Shown one piece after another: positions 9,976 to 19,028 of a DNA stretch of 37,657 nt; position 1 is the first letter of the stretch, and the number at the start of each line of letters is the position of its first letter. The stretch is from Candidatus Poseidoniales archaeon (GTDB lineage: Archaea > Thermoplasmatota > Poseidoniia > Poseidoniales > Thalassarchaeaceae). The position numbers and the translations under genes are program-made. The stretch is taken from the NCBI GenBank assembly GCA_003602515.1, contig QQSB01000034.1, positions 1 through 37,657 on the forward strand, in the 5' to 3' direction. The notes under the pieces are model-generated. The model had not been told where the DNA came from. It saw only the letters and a program-made list of their open reading frames with translations, and made no database searches.

Positions 9976-10155
9976 TCAACGACCGGAGAGGAGTTCTTCG
10001 ATCGAGTCAAGTTTTTCCTTAAGCGTCCCGATATCTTGCTCAATCCGCTCCAAACCTGCTTGAGCGAGTATCCTGATGATGCTTTCTCTCTCTCTGGAAA
10101 GGGAGTCTATCCTCCTGTTAGTACTCCTTGAGGCATTAGTTGTCCCGAGAGGCAT
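9976..10155 (-). CDS. 59-aa predicted helical small protein
   Basis: Manual minus-strand translation: MPLGTTNASRSTNRRIDSLSRERESIIRILAQAGLERIEQDIGTLKEKLDSIEELLSGR*; fills the hjc-M50 gap. Confidence 0.5.
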   Translation of the reverse strand: MPLGTTNASRSTNRRIDSLSRERESIIRILAQAGLERIEQDIGTLKEKLDSIEELLSGR

Positions 10156-10170
10156 GAATCTGGGAAACGG

Positions 10171-11742
10171 TTGGTAGTATTCTCTCTTGCGTTTGAGAGC
10201 AGGTTGAAGAGAGAAGGGCGGACGTGCCTTGTTATGGCAGAGGAAGCAGGCAGCAGGGGAATTCTCGTCCCACTTCTGCTACTGCTTCTTGCCCACTCTC
10301 TAGGTGCCCCGATTTGGTTGTTGGTAATCATCGGAATCTGGTATTCAGGGCTGGTATACGCTGAGTCTTCTGGGCTACTGGACAGATTAGATGCTACTAG
10401 AGCTATGGGCGTTATTCTGATGATTAGAACCAGGAGGGGGATGAGGTTGCTAGATTACGTTTCCAGGCCTAAGAGGTTCTGGCGGGGGTTTGGGGAACTC
10501 TCGATTTGGCTCTGCTTCTTTGTAATGTTCATGGTGGTCCTACTACTGTTCCTTAGCGCCATAGCAGTAGCAGTAAGCCCCCCGGAAGACCCGTTGCCCG
10601 CAAGTGATCTTCTCCTGATTCCTGGTGTAACGAGCTTCGTCCCTTTCTGGTGGCCGGCATTGGCTCTGATCGTGGCAATTGTAATTCACGAGTATAGCCA
10701 TGGAATCCAGGCAAGAGTGCACGGTATGAGGCTTAGGAGCTTCGGTGTTCTACAACTGGGCCCGTTGCCGATGGGGGCATTCGCAGAACCAGAGGAGTCC
10801 GAGATGTGGAGAGCACCAAGGAGGGAGAGGTTGAGGCTTTTTGCAGCGGGCCCTTCTATCAATATCTTCGCGACGTACATCGTACTGATCCTTCTATCTT
10901 CTGTAGCCAGTGGAATGGTAGCAGAAAACGAGGGAGTCCATGCCAGAGGCATTGTTGTTGGAGGAGGAGCAGAAGAAGCTGGCTTACTCCCATTCGAGAC
11001 GATAACCCACATTGATGGGGGTCGGATTGGGGGTTACTCGGAGTTCTCTAGTGAGATGGGCGAGATTGCTGCGGGGGATGAGGCTATTTTGACGGTTCTA
11101 TCATGGTCTGATGATAGTGAGACGTGGTCTGAAAGGACGATAGTTGTCACAATGGGTGATCGATACCAATACTACATCGATGAATGTGGTGGAGACGAAG
11201 CGTGTATCGAAGATACGACAGCTTTGCTAGATTTCTGGGGAATTGAGCCTGGAGACGCATTCTTGGGAGTTTCCAACCTAGTGTCCTCTACAGGAGGAGT
11301 GGATGGTTATGCTAATATTGTCCAGGGCGAGTATTCGGCATTCGGCACGGTGCTAAGCACGGTCGCAAGACCCCTCTTGATGCTCAATGTTCCAATTGCA
11401 AATGATGGACAAACCATGATCCAACAGGAGAGGGTGATGCTGGTTGCAGGGAATGGGGCGATTGCGTCAATGATGGGGACTGAGGGGATGTTGATGGTGT
11501 TCGACTTTCTTTTCTGGCTCGTGTGGATAAACTTCCTACTTGGTTTCGCAAATCTGATTCCAATGATTCCTTTTGACGGAGGGCACCTGGTTAGGGATGG
11601 GGTACACTCCTTACTTAGGAAGTTGAGAAAGAAGTCTCATCCAATGCGAATAGAGGTTCTTTCCAATAGAATAAGCAGTCTCAGCAGCATCTTCATCCTT
11701 CTAGTGCTACTGATTCCGGTAATTCTCCCGCGGATAATCTAG
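10171..11742 (+). CDS. Membrane-embedded M50/site-2 protease-like zinc metalloprotease with PDZ-like region
   Basis: VIHEYSHGIQARVHG (HExxH), PFDGGHLVRDG, multiple TM segments, GIVVGGGAEEAGLLPFETITHIDG PDZ-like; true start may be ATG 10234 (MAEEAG). Confidence 0.9.
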   Translation: MVVFSLAFESRLKREGRTCLVMAEEAGSRGILVPLLLLLLAHSLGAPIWLLVIIGIWYSGLVYAESSGLLDRLDATRAMGVILMIRTRRGMRLLDYVSRPKRFWRGFGELSIWLCFFVMFMVVLLLFLSAIAVAVSPPEDPLPASDLLLIPGVTSFVPFWWPALALIVAIVIHEYSHGIQARVHGMRLRSFGVLQLGPLPMGAFAEPEESEMWRAPRRERLRLFAAGPSINIFATYIVLILLSSVASGMVAENEGVHARGIVVGGGAEEAGLLPFETITHIDGGRIGGYSEFSSEMGEIAAGDEAILTVLSWSDDSETWSERTIVVTMGDRYQYYIDECGGDEACIEDTTALLDFWGIEPGDAFLGVSNLVSSTGGVDGYANIVQGEYSAFGTVLSTVARPLLMLNVPIANDGQTMIQQERVMLVAGNGAIASMMGTEGMLMVFDFLFWLVWINFLLGFANLIPMIPFDGGHLVRDGVHSLLRKLRKKSHPMRIEVLSNRISSLSSIFILLVLLIPVILPRII

Positions 11743-11743
11743 G

Positions 11744-12442
11744 TCACTCTTCTTCATCGATTTTCCTAGGTTCGTGTACTTCTCGGAAAACTACCTTTGC
11801 CACTCCGGCATTCTCCCTCAGAGTTGTGACCAATGAGAACTTGGTGAACGCCCAGTTCTGATCGTATGCCATCTCCTCCGGCAGTGTCATCGTTAGGTCA
11901 TCGCCATCGAAGTCGATTTCGAAATCTTCCCTACCGGTGTTCATCTTCATGAGAGTCTGGACCTTCTCCTCCCTGTCCTCAACAACCTTTACGATCTGGT
12001 AACTGTATCTCAGAGTGACTCCCGCAAGTGGGTGATTGTAGTCAATTCTCGCCCTGCCAGCGCTCATGAACTGGAGGATTCCGTTCCTACCGCCAATCTC
12101 CACAGGAGCGCCAATCGCTAGAGTGTTCGGATCCCTAACGCTACGAAGGAGTACGTTCTGAGAAATTGTCTCGATCTTGTTCTGATCTCTTTCCCCATAT
12201 GCTTCCTCCGGCTCAATGTCGAACTCGTATTCCTTACCAGACTCAGCCTCGGCCAGATGGGCTTCGAAACCAGGAATCAAACGCCCGTCGCCAATTGTAG
12301 TAATCATCGGTGAGTACTCCCTGTTCTCATCATGGAGATCATGCTCCTTGGCAACCTCATCCCTTGTTGTTTCGATCAACTTGTCATTGCTAGCATTGTA
12401 CAGATCATAGTCGATATGAACGATTGAGCCATTATCCATCAT
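11744..12442 (-). CDS. FKBP-type peptidyl-prolyl cis-trans isomerase (SlyD-like, long archaeal form)
   Basis: VHIDYDLYNASNDKLIETT...IGDGRLIPGFEAHLAEAESGKEYEFDIEPEEAYGERD...DYNHPLAGVTLRYSYQIVKV. Confidence 0.92.
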   Translation of the reverse strand: MMDNGSIVHIDYDLYNASNDKLIETTRDEVAKEHDLHDENREYSPMITTIGDGRLIPGFEAHLAEAESGKEYEFDIEPEEAYGERDQNKIETISQNVLLRSVRDPNTLAIGAPVEIGGRNGILQFMSAGRARIDYNHPLAGVTLRYSYQIVKVVEDREEKVQTLMKMNTGREDFEIDFDGDDLTMTLPEEMAYDQNWAFTKFSLVTTLRENAGVAKVVFREVHEPRKIDEEE

Positions 12443-12478
12443 AGCACCTCAGGAGCCTCGCGACCGGCTCCCCCTTTT

Positions 12479-14854
12479 TCATTCAAACGGTGGGCTATTT
12501 CTCGTTCCGACGCTAGGTCTTGACAAAGATGAGAGAGCACTACCTAGGATTACTAGAAGCCATCCTGACCAGACAAGATGACTCCCTGGAAGGTGATGAA
12601 TTGTGACCCTTACCTCATTGACTTGATCGGTCTGTCCCAGAATCATTGAAGAAAGAAGGTCATTGGACTGAAGTAGGTCTAGGATTACAATCGTGTCTCC
12701 TGTCATCCCGGACAATCGGTCCACTTCCGACCTGGCCGAAACAGATCCAGATGGAGAGTCAAATCTTAGCATACCAGGTCTGATCGTGCCAAGAGGTTCA
12801 CCATCGTCCCTGACCTCGATAACAACTCCGACGTAGCCGTCCCCAATTTCGTACTCATATCCATCTTCCTCAGCAGAGAACATTTCGACCCCAGTGTACA
12901 TTAGTTCCAAGCCCTGATGCTCAGTTGGGATGTCCTTCTCTAGTGTAACAAAATGAGTAGGGTCTGTACGATCTACCAGAGTGGTAGTCAGAACATGTCC
13001 GACTAGGAGTAAAAGTATTCCAGCATGAGCAACATGGGTTCCGAGTAATCTGGTCTTTGATGGCTTAGAGGTGATTCCATTACTGAGTAGATCTGGGAGA
13101 ATCTCTCTAGATTTACTCCAGAGTCTAGCAAATGTTGGGGGGATAGCGAAGACTAGCCAAGTTAGGATGAATAAGGAAAGTGCCCCTCTGGAAATAATAT
13201 CGGTTATCGGCTGTTCCTGGTTTCCTGGGAGATCGAATTTTCCAGAGTTTGCTGCCAGAAGTACCGATATTATGATTGTAACCACCAATGAAATGGTCCC
13301 AGTCTTGCCACTAATTTTCTCACCCCATGCGTAAAGTGCCAAGCCAACTGCTAGTAATGAAATTAGAGGGGCTCCGTAGTACTCGTGCGCTGCAATGTTG
13401 GTACCTTCAATCTCAACTGTCAACAGTATCCATGTCAGCAAGAGGAATGCCAAGGATAGGTACCACGGGAAGGAGCGAGAGGAAATGGCTCTCTTTTTGG
13501 CATCAGTGATTGAGCCGATAATCCATGAAAAGTCATCCTTCTCCTCCTCGGGGATGACCCAAACTAGAAGGAATGGGGCGATTCCAGCTAAGGACTGATA
13601 CCATTCTGAAACCCAAGCCCATCCTGAGAAAAGCATCAGTAGTACTCCCATGGAGATCCAATGCACTGGAGGTTCTTCTCGATCTCCAAAGATCAATAGG
13701 ACCATGATAGCGAGTCCGAAAAAGAGAACTGCTGATGAGCCAATCCAAAGACCCACTGCAGCATAGTAGACCATCAGAGAGATGGCTAGTATCCTGTTAG
13801 TCTCGAACAGGGTCTGTGAGCCCTTAGCAGCGACTTGAGCCCTCTGCTCTCTCAAAATGTGAGTAACCGATAGGCAGAGGAGACCCACAACTGCGAGTAG
13901 GTAGACCATGACCTCGAATCCGACGGCGCTGAAGTCGATGATCTCGACTATCCGGAAATAGGGATCCTGCGGAAGCGAATTCTCCCCATCGCCTACGAAG
14001 GCATGGACCGATGCCCAGACCCCATTTGCCCTAGTCACTAGGGTTGCATGCATTACCAGTGCCCCGCAGATCAACGCCAGCGCGGGTGTGAATGCAAAGG
14101 GATTAGATGCGCTGGTCCTAGCTCTGGAGTGCAAAATTGCTAGGAGTGCGAGCCATGGAAGCAGAGAGCCGGTCTCAACTGGATCCCATGCCCAGTAACC
14201 TCCCCAATCCAGAACCGTGTATGCCCAAAGACCTCCGAGCCCTATACCGACGGTACCTGCCAGGAATGAGTACCTAGCCCATCGAATCATCGAGGCATGC
14301 GTCTCCTTAGATGGGCGGGAGGTGATCAGACCGGACAGGGCGATGCTAGCGGTTGCCAGACACAGTGAGTAGTATACGAAAACCACTGGTGGGTGGATTA
14401 CCATCAAATCAGTCTGTAGCAATGGACTGATTTCTCCTGTAGAGCCTGCTACGGCAGGGGCGAAGGGGCGTAGTCCTGCTGATACCAGTAGAAGTATGGT
14501 TGTCCAGGAGTGCATGACTCGGATCGTCGTTCTATCCATCCTATGATCCCTTGACATCATCCATGAAATCACACTCATCATAGAGACCCACATCAGGAGA
14601 GGACCGGATCTGCTTCCCCACACGGCAGAAATACGATAGGAAAGAGGGAGTCCGTCTCCCACATATCTAGAGACAAGGTCCAGTGTCTTCGCTTCGATAA
14701 GGAAGGAAGCAGCAAGAAGTAGGAATGGTGCCGATTGTGCAGCCATTGACGTTGTTCGGACGAGGGGCTCGGAGCTAGCCTCGGGACGAATGACTAGATA
14801 CACGCTGACGAGCAGTGCTAGGAGGACCAGGGTATATCCAAGAAAGGTGAGCAT
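12479..14854 (-). CDS. ccmF: CcmF-like cytochrome c biogenesis/heme handling protein
   Basis: 791 aa multi-TM; WGSRSGPLLMWV, VLDWGGYWAWDPVETGSLLPWLALLAILHSR (WWD-type motif), GTHVAHAGILLLLVGHV. Confidence 0.92.
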   Translation of the reverse strand: MLTFLGYTLVLLALLVSVYLVIRPEASSEPLVRTTSMAAQSAPFLLLAASFLIEAKTLDLVSRYVGDGLPLSYRISAVWGSRSGPLLMWVSMMSVISWMMSRDHRMDRTTIRVMHSWTTILLLVSAGLRPFAPAVAGSTGEISPLLQTDLMVIHPPVVFVYYSLCLATASIALSGLITSRPSKETHASMIRWARYSFLAGTVGIGLGGLWAYTVLDWGGYWAWDPVETGSLLPWLALLAILHSRARTSASNPFAFTPALALICGALVMHATLVTRANGVWASVHAFVGDGENSLPQDPYFRIVEIIDFSAVGFEVMVYLLAVVGLLCLSVTHILREQRAQVAAKGSQTLFETNRILAISLMVYYAAVGLWIGSSAVLFFGLAIMVLLIFGDREEPPVHWISMGVLLMLFSGWAWVSEWYQSLAGIAPFLLVWVIPEEEKDDFSWIIGSITDAKKRAISSRSFPWYLSLAFLLLTWILLTVEIEGTNIAAHEYYGAPLISLLAVGLALYAWGEKISGKTGTISLVVTIIISVLLAANSGKFDLPGNQEQPITDIISRGALSLFILTWLVFAIPPTFARLWSKSREILPDLLSNGITSKPSKTRLLGTHVAHAGILLLLVGHVLTTTLVDRTDPTHFVTLEKDIPTEHQGLELMYTGVEMFSAEEDGYEYEIGDGYVGVVIEVRDDGEPLGTIRPGMLRFDSPSGSVSARSEVDRLSGMTGDTIVILDLLQSNDLLSSMILGQTDQVNEVRVTIHHLPGSHLVWSGWLLVILGSALSSLSRPSVGTRNSPPFE

Positions 14855-14857
14855 TGT

Positions 14858-16102
14858 TCACCATCCGTAATACTTCGCCCTGCTGTATCCAAAGGCCAGC
14901 ATCGCTGGGACGATCCTCTTGAAGTATAGTCCCGGACTTCTCAGCAGTAGCCTGAATCCTACCATTGCCTTTCCTGTAGCACCCATATCTGACATCTCAT
15001 CCGGGAAGCATGTAGCCATCACCGACATCTCGTCGTCAGATAGTTCGAAGAGAGCGGTCTTGCCTCTCAGAATCTTGTCGTAGGGTGGGAACTCGGCCTT
15101 CCACAGCCTGGTATACTCTGACAGTCTCTCTGAGCTGAGGTCTCCCTCCGATATTGCTTTGGCAGCAGTCTGGGCAGCGAAAACCGCTGATTTCAGAGCT
15201 AGGTGGGATCCCCCCTCGAATAGGGGTGAAGTGAAACCGGCAGCGTCACCGATGAGCATCAGCCCGTCGTGATGGGTTCTATCGAATGGTCCAGAGATGG
15301 GTATTGTCCCGCCGAAAGCCGGACTTCCCTTCTCCTTCCAGGGAGGGAGGGTTTGCTCCAAGCCGGAGAAATGAGTGTCCGCTATGAACTCGTCCAGGGC
15401 CTTCTTTGTCCTAGGCTTGTCCTCGGTAACTAGACCAACGTTAGCACGTCCTTCGCATTTGGGAATCATCCATAGATAACCCTTCTCGGCATATTTTGGC
15501 CAGATATAGAAATCCAGATATCCATCGGTAGGAACATCCAGCATCTCGTACTGCATACCTGCGACGACCTTGCCCTTAGGGTTCAATGGTGCATCTCCAT
15601 CGGGCTTAACCAAACGAGAGCAGACTGCAGCCACTCCTGAGGCATCTATTACTATCTTGGCTCTGATGGGGAACTGATCACCCTTGCCATCACATATCCA
15701 ACCTCCGAAGGAGTCGTCCTCCACCCTCTCCATCGAGAGGAGTTTGTGACTGAGATGGAGGCTTGCACCCGCAGAAACCGCTTCTTCAGCTATCCATCTC
15801 TCAAAGAGGTGCTTCTCCAGGACGTATCCCTCCTCAGTCAGGCACTTCTCGGTGCCATCGGGGAATATTACGCGGATTCCCTTGACACTCATGCTTATCA
15901 CTTCCTCGGGGAGATCAAGGTTGAGGTTCTGGCACGCAATCTCGGAGATGCACTCTCCGCAATGGACTGGGGTCCCGATCTCTGGGTGATCCTCGATAAT
16001 GATGGTCGAGAGCCCTTGTCGAGAGCACTGTAGAGCAGCGTTACCACCGCCCGGTCCCGCTCCCACAACAAGAACGTCGCATACGGTTCCAGCGTCTTCC
16101 AC
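14858..16102 (-). CDS. Geranylgeranyl reductase family FAD-dependent oxidoreductase
   Basis: VLVVGAGPGGGNAALQCSRQGLSTIIIEDHPEIGTPVHCGECIS, YEM, LIGDAAGFTSPLFEGGSHLALKSA. Confidence 0.92.
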   Translation of the reverse strand: MEDAGTVCDVLVVGAGPGGGNAALQCSRQGLSTIIIEDHPEIGTPVHCGECISEIACQNLNLDLPEEVISMSVKGIRVIFPDGTEKCLTEEGYVLEKHLFERWIAEEAVSAGASLHLSHKLLSMERVEDDSFGGWICDGKGDQFPIRAKIVIDASGVAAVCSRLVKPDGDAPLNPKGKVVAGMQYEMLDVPTDGYLDFYIWPKYAEKGYLWMIPKCEGRANVGLVTEDKPRTKKALDEFIADTHFSGLEQTLPPWKEKGSPAFGGTIPISGPFDRTHHDGLMLIGDAAGFTSPLFEGGSHLALKSAVFAAQTAAKAISEGDLSSERLSEYTRLWKAEFPPYDKILRGKTALFELSDDEMSVMATCFPDEMSDMGATGKAMVGFRLLLRSPGLYFKRIVPAMLAFGYSRAKYYGW

Positions 16103-16171
16103 GGATTATCGGTAGAGTACCCATCAAAGAATCCGTCGGTTTGCTGGTATCCCTAGGAGGCGAACCTTCTC

Positions 16172-18061
16172 ATGTCAGAGGCATCACGAATCACCATGGG
16201 CTGGAGGAGTCTCGAAGAGTTCATCAGAGCCCTAGAGATTAGGGGCGAGTTGCTAAGGGTCGGCCATCCCGTTGATGTGAGGTTCGAAGCCGGTTGTATA
16301 GCTGACCGTTTGGTCAAGATGGGTGGTCCAGCGGTGGTCTTCGATCAACCTAGACTTGATGACGGAAGCATTAGCAGATTCCCACTTGCTATGAATCTCT
16401 TTGGAACCAGGGAGCGGACAAACCTAGCCCTGGGAGTGAATGAGCCGAGTGAGATTGGAGAAATGATGGTCGGTCTGATGAAACCCGATATTGGTGGAAT
16501 TATGAAGAGGCCGTGGACCGGAATCAAACTACTCAGACAAGGAATCTCAATGGCTCCAAATAAGGTCTCGAAGGGAAAGTGCCAGCAGGTAAGAATCGAT
16601 GACCCTGATGTGACGAAACTCCCGATCCCTATCACTTGGCCGGATGATGGGGGACCATTCATGACCCTCCCCCTAGTTGTAACCGCGGACCCGGAGTCTG
16701 GAGCACACAACATGGGAATGTATCGGAGTCAGGTCTTCGGACCAAAGGAAGTCGGACTTCATTGGCAGAAGCACAAACATGGGGCGGACCATGCTGATTC
16801 CTCTGAAGGCAAAATGCCAGTGGCAATATGCCTTGGAGGACCACCTCAGGTAATTTTCAGCTCTATCTCCCCACTACCGGATAATCTATCGGAATACGAG
16901 TTTGCAGGTCTTCTAAGTGGGAAGAGGTTTAGAATCACAAAATGCCTAACAAACGATCTCTGGGTTCCCGCGGATTGTGACTTCGTTATCGAGGGTTACA
17001 CTATCCCAGGCGAGACTAGGACCGAAGGCCCGTTCGGTGACCATTTCGGTCACTACTCCCTTGAAGACGAGTACCCAGTGATGCACGTTACTGCAATCAC
17101 TCACAAGAAGGACCCGATAGTTCCGATGACAATAGTGGGAGTCCCCCCCATGGAGGATGGATACCTCGGTGAGGCTATTGGAGATGCGCTTCTACCTGTC
17201 CTGAAGTTTCAACACCGTGACGTGATTGACACCTTCCTACCCTTGGAGACTGGCTTTCACAATCTAGCTATCGTTTCCTCTAAGCAAAGATTTCCTCGTC
17301 AGGCCAGGAAAACCGCACTGGGTCTACTAGGTGCCGGTCAGATGATGTTCCTCAAGGTGGTCGTTGTTGTGGATGAAGATCATCTCGTGAAGAATCTCGA
17401 CTCCCTACTTGATGCTCTTGAGCTGAGGGTGAGCATCCCTGGCGACCTGGTTACTCTCAAGGGAATGGTAGCTGACTCATTGGCACACACTTCCCCGTGG
17501 GAGAACATCCATGACAAACTGATTATCGACGCGACATCACCTGCGGATGGAGATCCGATAGGACATGTCGATTCTCCTACTGTGAGCAATTCACTGGTAA
17601 TTTCAGCATCCGCGATTGAGGGGGTTGTTCAGGCAAGAATGCTACGTCCTTCTATGATGGTGATTACTACTGAAATCCAAGGAGGGCCAAGACCAGAGGA
17701 GAGCATGGAGGATGCGAACGAGGATCTGGCCGAACTCCAGAGGGAGACGATTGCTGAAATAAGAGACTCGATTTGGGGTTTGGAGGCGTCAAAGGGATTG
17801 AGATGGTTGTTCATCACAGACTCGGATGCGGACTTGGAGAGTGATGGCTGGAAGCGAACGCTGCTATGGCAGCTATTCTGCAGATTCGACGTAGGAAGAG
17901 ACTTGCACTTCGACGAATCGATGTCTAGGGTGGCATGGGATGCAACCGCTCCGATTCCTTCAGAAGGAGGTCCTTTGCCAGTTCGGAGATGGCCTGCGGT
18001 GACTCTCCACGATCCTGAGCTCGTTCAGAGGATAGATTCATGGCTCTCAAAGAGGTTGTAA
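16172..18061 (+). CDS. UbiD family prenylated-FMN decarboxylase
   Basis: 629 aa; FPLAMNLFGTRERT, NMGMYRSQVFGPKEVGLHWQKHKHG, GPFGDHFGHYS, P.TIVGVPPMEDGYLGEAIG. Confidence 0.93.
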   Translation: MSEASRITMGWRSLEEFIRALEIRGELLRVGHPVDVRFEAGCIADRLVKMGGPAVVFDQPRLDDGSISRFPLAMNLFGTRERTNLALGVNEPSEIGEMMVGLMKPDIGGIMKRPWTGIKLLRQGISMAPNKVSKGKCQQVRIDDPDVTKLPIPITWPDDGGPFMTLPLVVTADPESGAHNMGMYRSQVFGPKEVGLHWQKHKHGADHADSSEGKMPVAICLGGPPQVIFSSISPLPDNLSEYEFAGLLSGKRFRITKCLTNDLWVPADCDFVIEGYTIPGETRTEGPFGDHFGHYSLEDEYPVMHVTAITHKKDPIVPMTIVGVPPMEDGYLGEAIGDALLPVLKFQHRDVIDTFLPLETGFHNLAIVSSKQRFPRQARKTALGLLGAGQMMFLKVVVVVDEDHLVKNLDSLLDALELRVSIPGDLVTLKGMVADSLAHTSPWENIHDKLIIDATSPADGDPIGHVDSPTVSNSLVISASAIEGVVQARMLRPSMMVITTEIQGGPRPEESMEDANEDLAELQRETIAEIRDSIWGLEASKGLRWLFITDSDADLESDGWKRTLLWQLFCRFDVGRDLHFDESMSRVAWDATAPIPSEGGPLPVRRWPAVTLHDPELVQRIDSWLSKRL

Positions 18062-18062
18062 T

Positions 18063-19019
18063 ATGGGCCTGAAGGAGATACTTGAGTTCGTCAAGGTTGA
18101 ACACACCCTGTTCTCGCTCCCCTTCGTTCTAATCGGCTTTGTTCTAGCAGACAATCAGTTCGGAAGCGAGAGAATGGACATCTTCTGGATAATGATTGCA
18201 GCAGTTGGCGCTAGGGGTCTAGCAATGGCCTTGAACAGGATCATTGATCGAGAAATCGACTCTTCTAACCCTAGAACTTCCTCCAGACATCTGCCATCCG
18301 GAACAATGTCAACACAGACAGCTTGGACGCTCTCAGCAGCATTTCTCGGGATGCTATTGTTTGCTGCAGGGATGTTGAACGAAGTGGCCCTGAAGATGGC
18401 TTGGCTTCCGGTCATTGCATTCGTAATCTACCCGTATACGAAGAGATTCTCGTGGATTTGTCACTTCTGGATAGGTTTCTGCCTGGCCCTTGCTCCAGCA
18501 GGTGCATGGGTCGCTATCGCAGCAGACACGCATGGTTGGGCATCCATCACTGGAATGTATGATGGTAGGACGGAGTTCCTATGGTTCCCAGAGGTCTTCT
18601 TCATTTCATTGGGAGTCGCCCTCTGGATATCTGCTTTCGACATCAACTACGCACTAATGGACAAGGATGTAGATCGGAAGCAGGGGATTCGATCGTTCCC
18701 TGCGAGTTATGGGGATGTAGCAACCAGAAATCTTAGCGTTGCTCTGACTGTAGGGTGGATGGTGTGCTTTCTCCTTACAGGGATGCATGAATTCACGGAA
18801 ACCAGGAGGTTTCGTCATACCCTCTGGATCGTTTCAGTAATTGGTATGGCGCTGCTAAACATCTTCGTGATGACGAAGTCTGCCGAATCCGCCTCAGGAT
18901 CTGATGAGAGCATGGAGCGTTATCAGAAGATTCTATTTCGTTCGTCCATGCTAACGGGGTGGGTTCTGCTTGCTAGTATGGCATTCGTAGACTACTTCAG
19001 TGACGGTTTAATTGATTGA
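18063..19019 (+). CDS. UbiA family prenyltransferase (quinone biosynthesis type)
   Basis: EHTLFSLPFVLIGFVLA, AMALNRIIDREIDSSNPRTSSRHLPSG (NxxxDxxxD), DINYALMDKDVDRKQGIRSFPASYG. Confidence 0.94.
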   Translation: MGLKEILEFVKVEHTLFSLPFVLIGFVLADNQFGSERMDIFWIMIAAVGARGLAMALNRIIDREIDSSNPRTSSRHLPSGTMSTQTAWTLSAAFLGMLLFAAGMLNEVALKMAWLPVIAFVIYPYTKRFSWICHFWIGFCLALAPAGAWVAIAADTHGWASITGMYDGRTEFLWFPEVFFISLGVALWISAFDINYALMDKDVDRKQGIRSFPASYGDVATRNLSVALTVGWMVCFLLTGMHEFTETRRFRHTLWIVSVIGMALLNIFVMTKSAESASGSDESMERYQKILFRSSMLTGWVLLASMAFVDYFSDGLID

Positions 19020-19028
19020 GGCGTTGGG

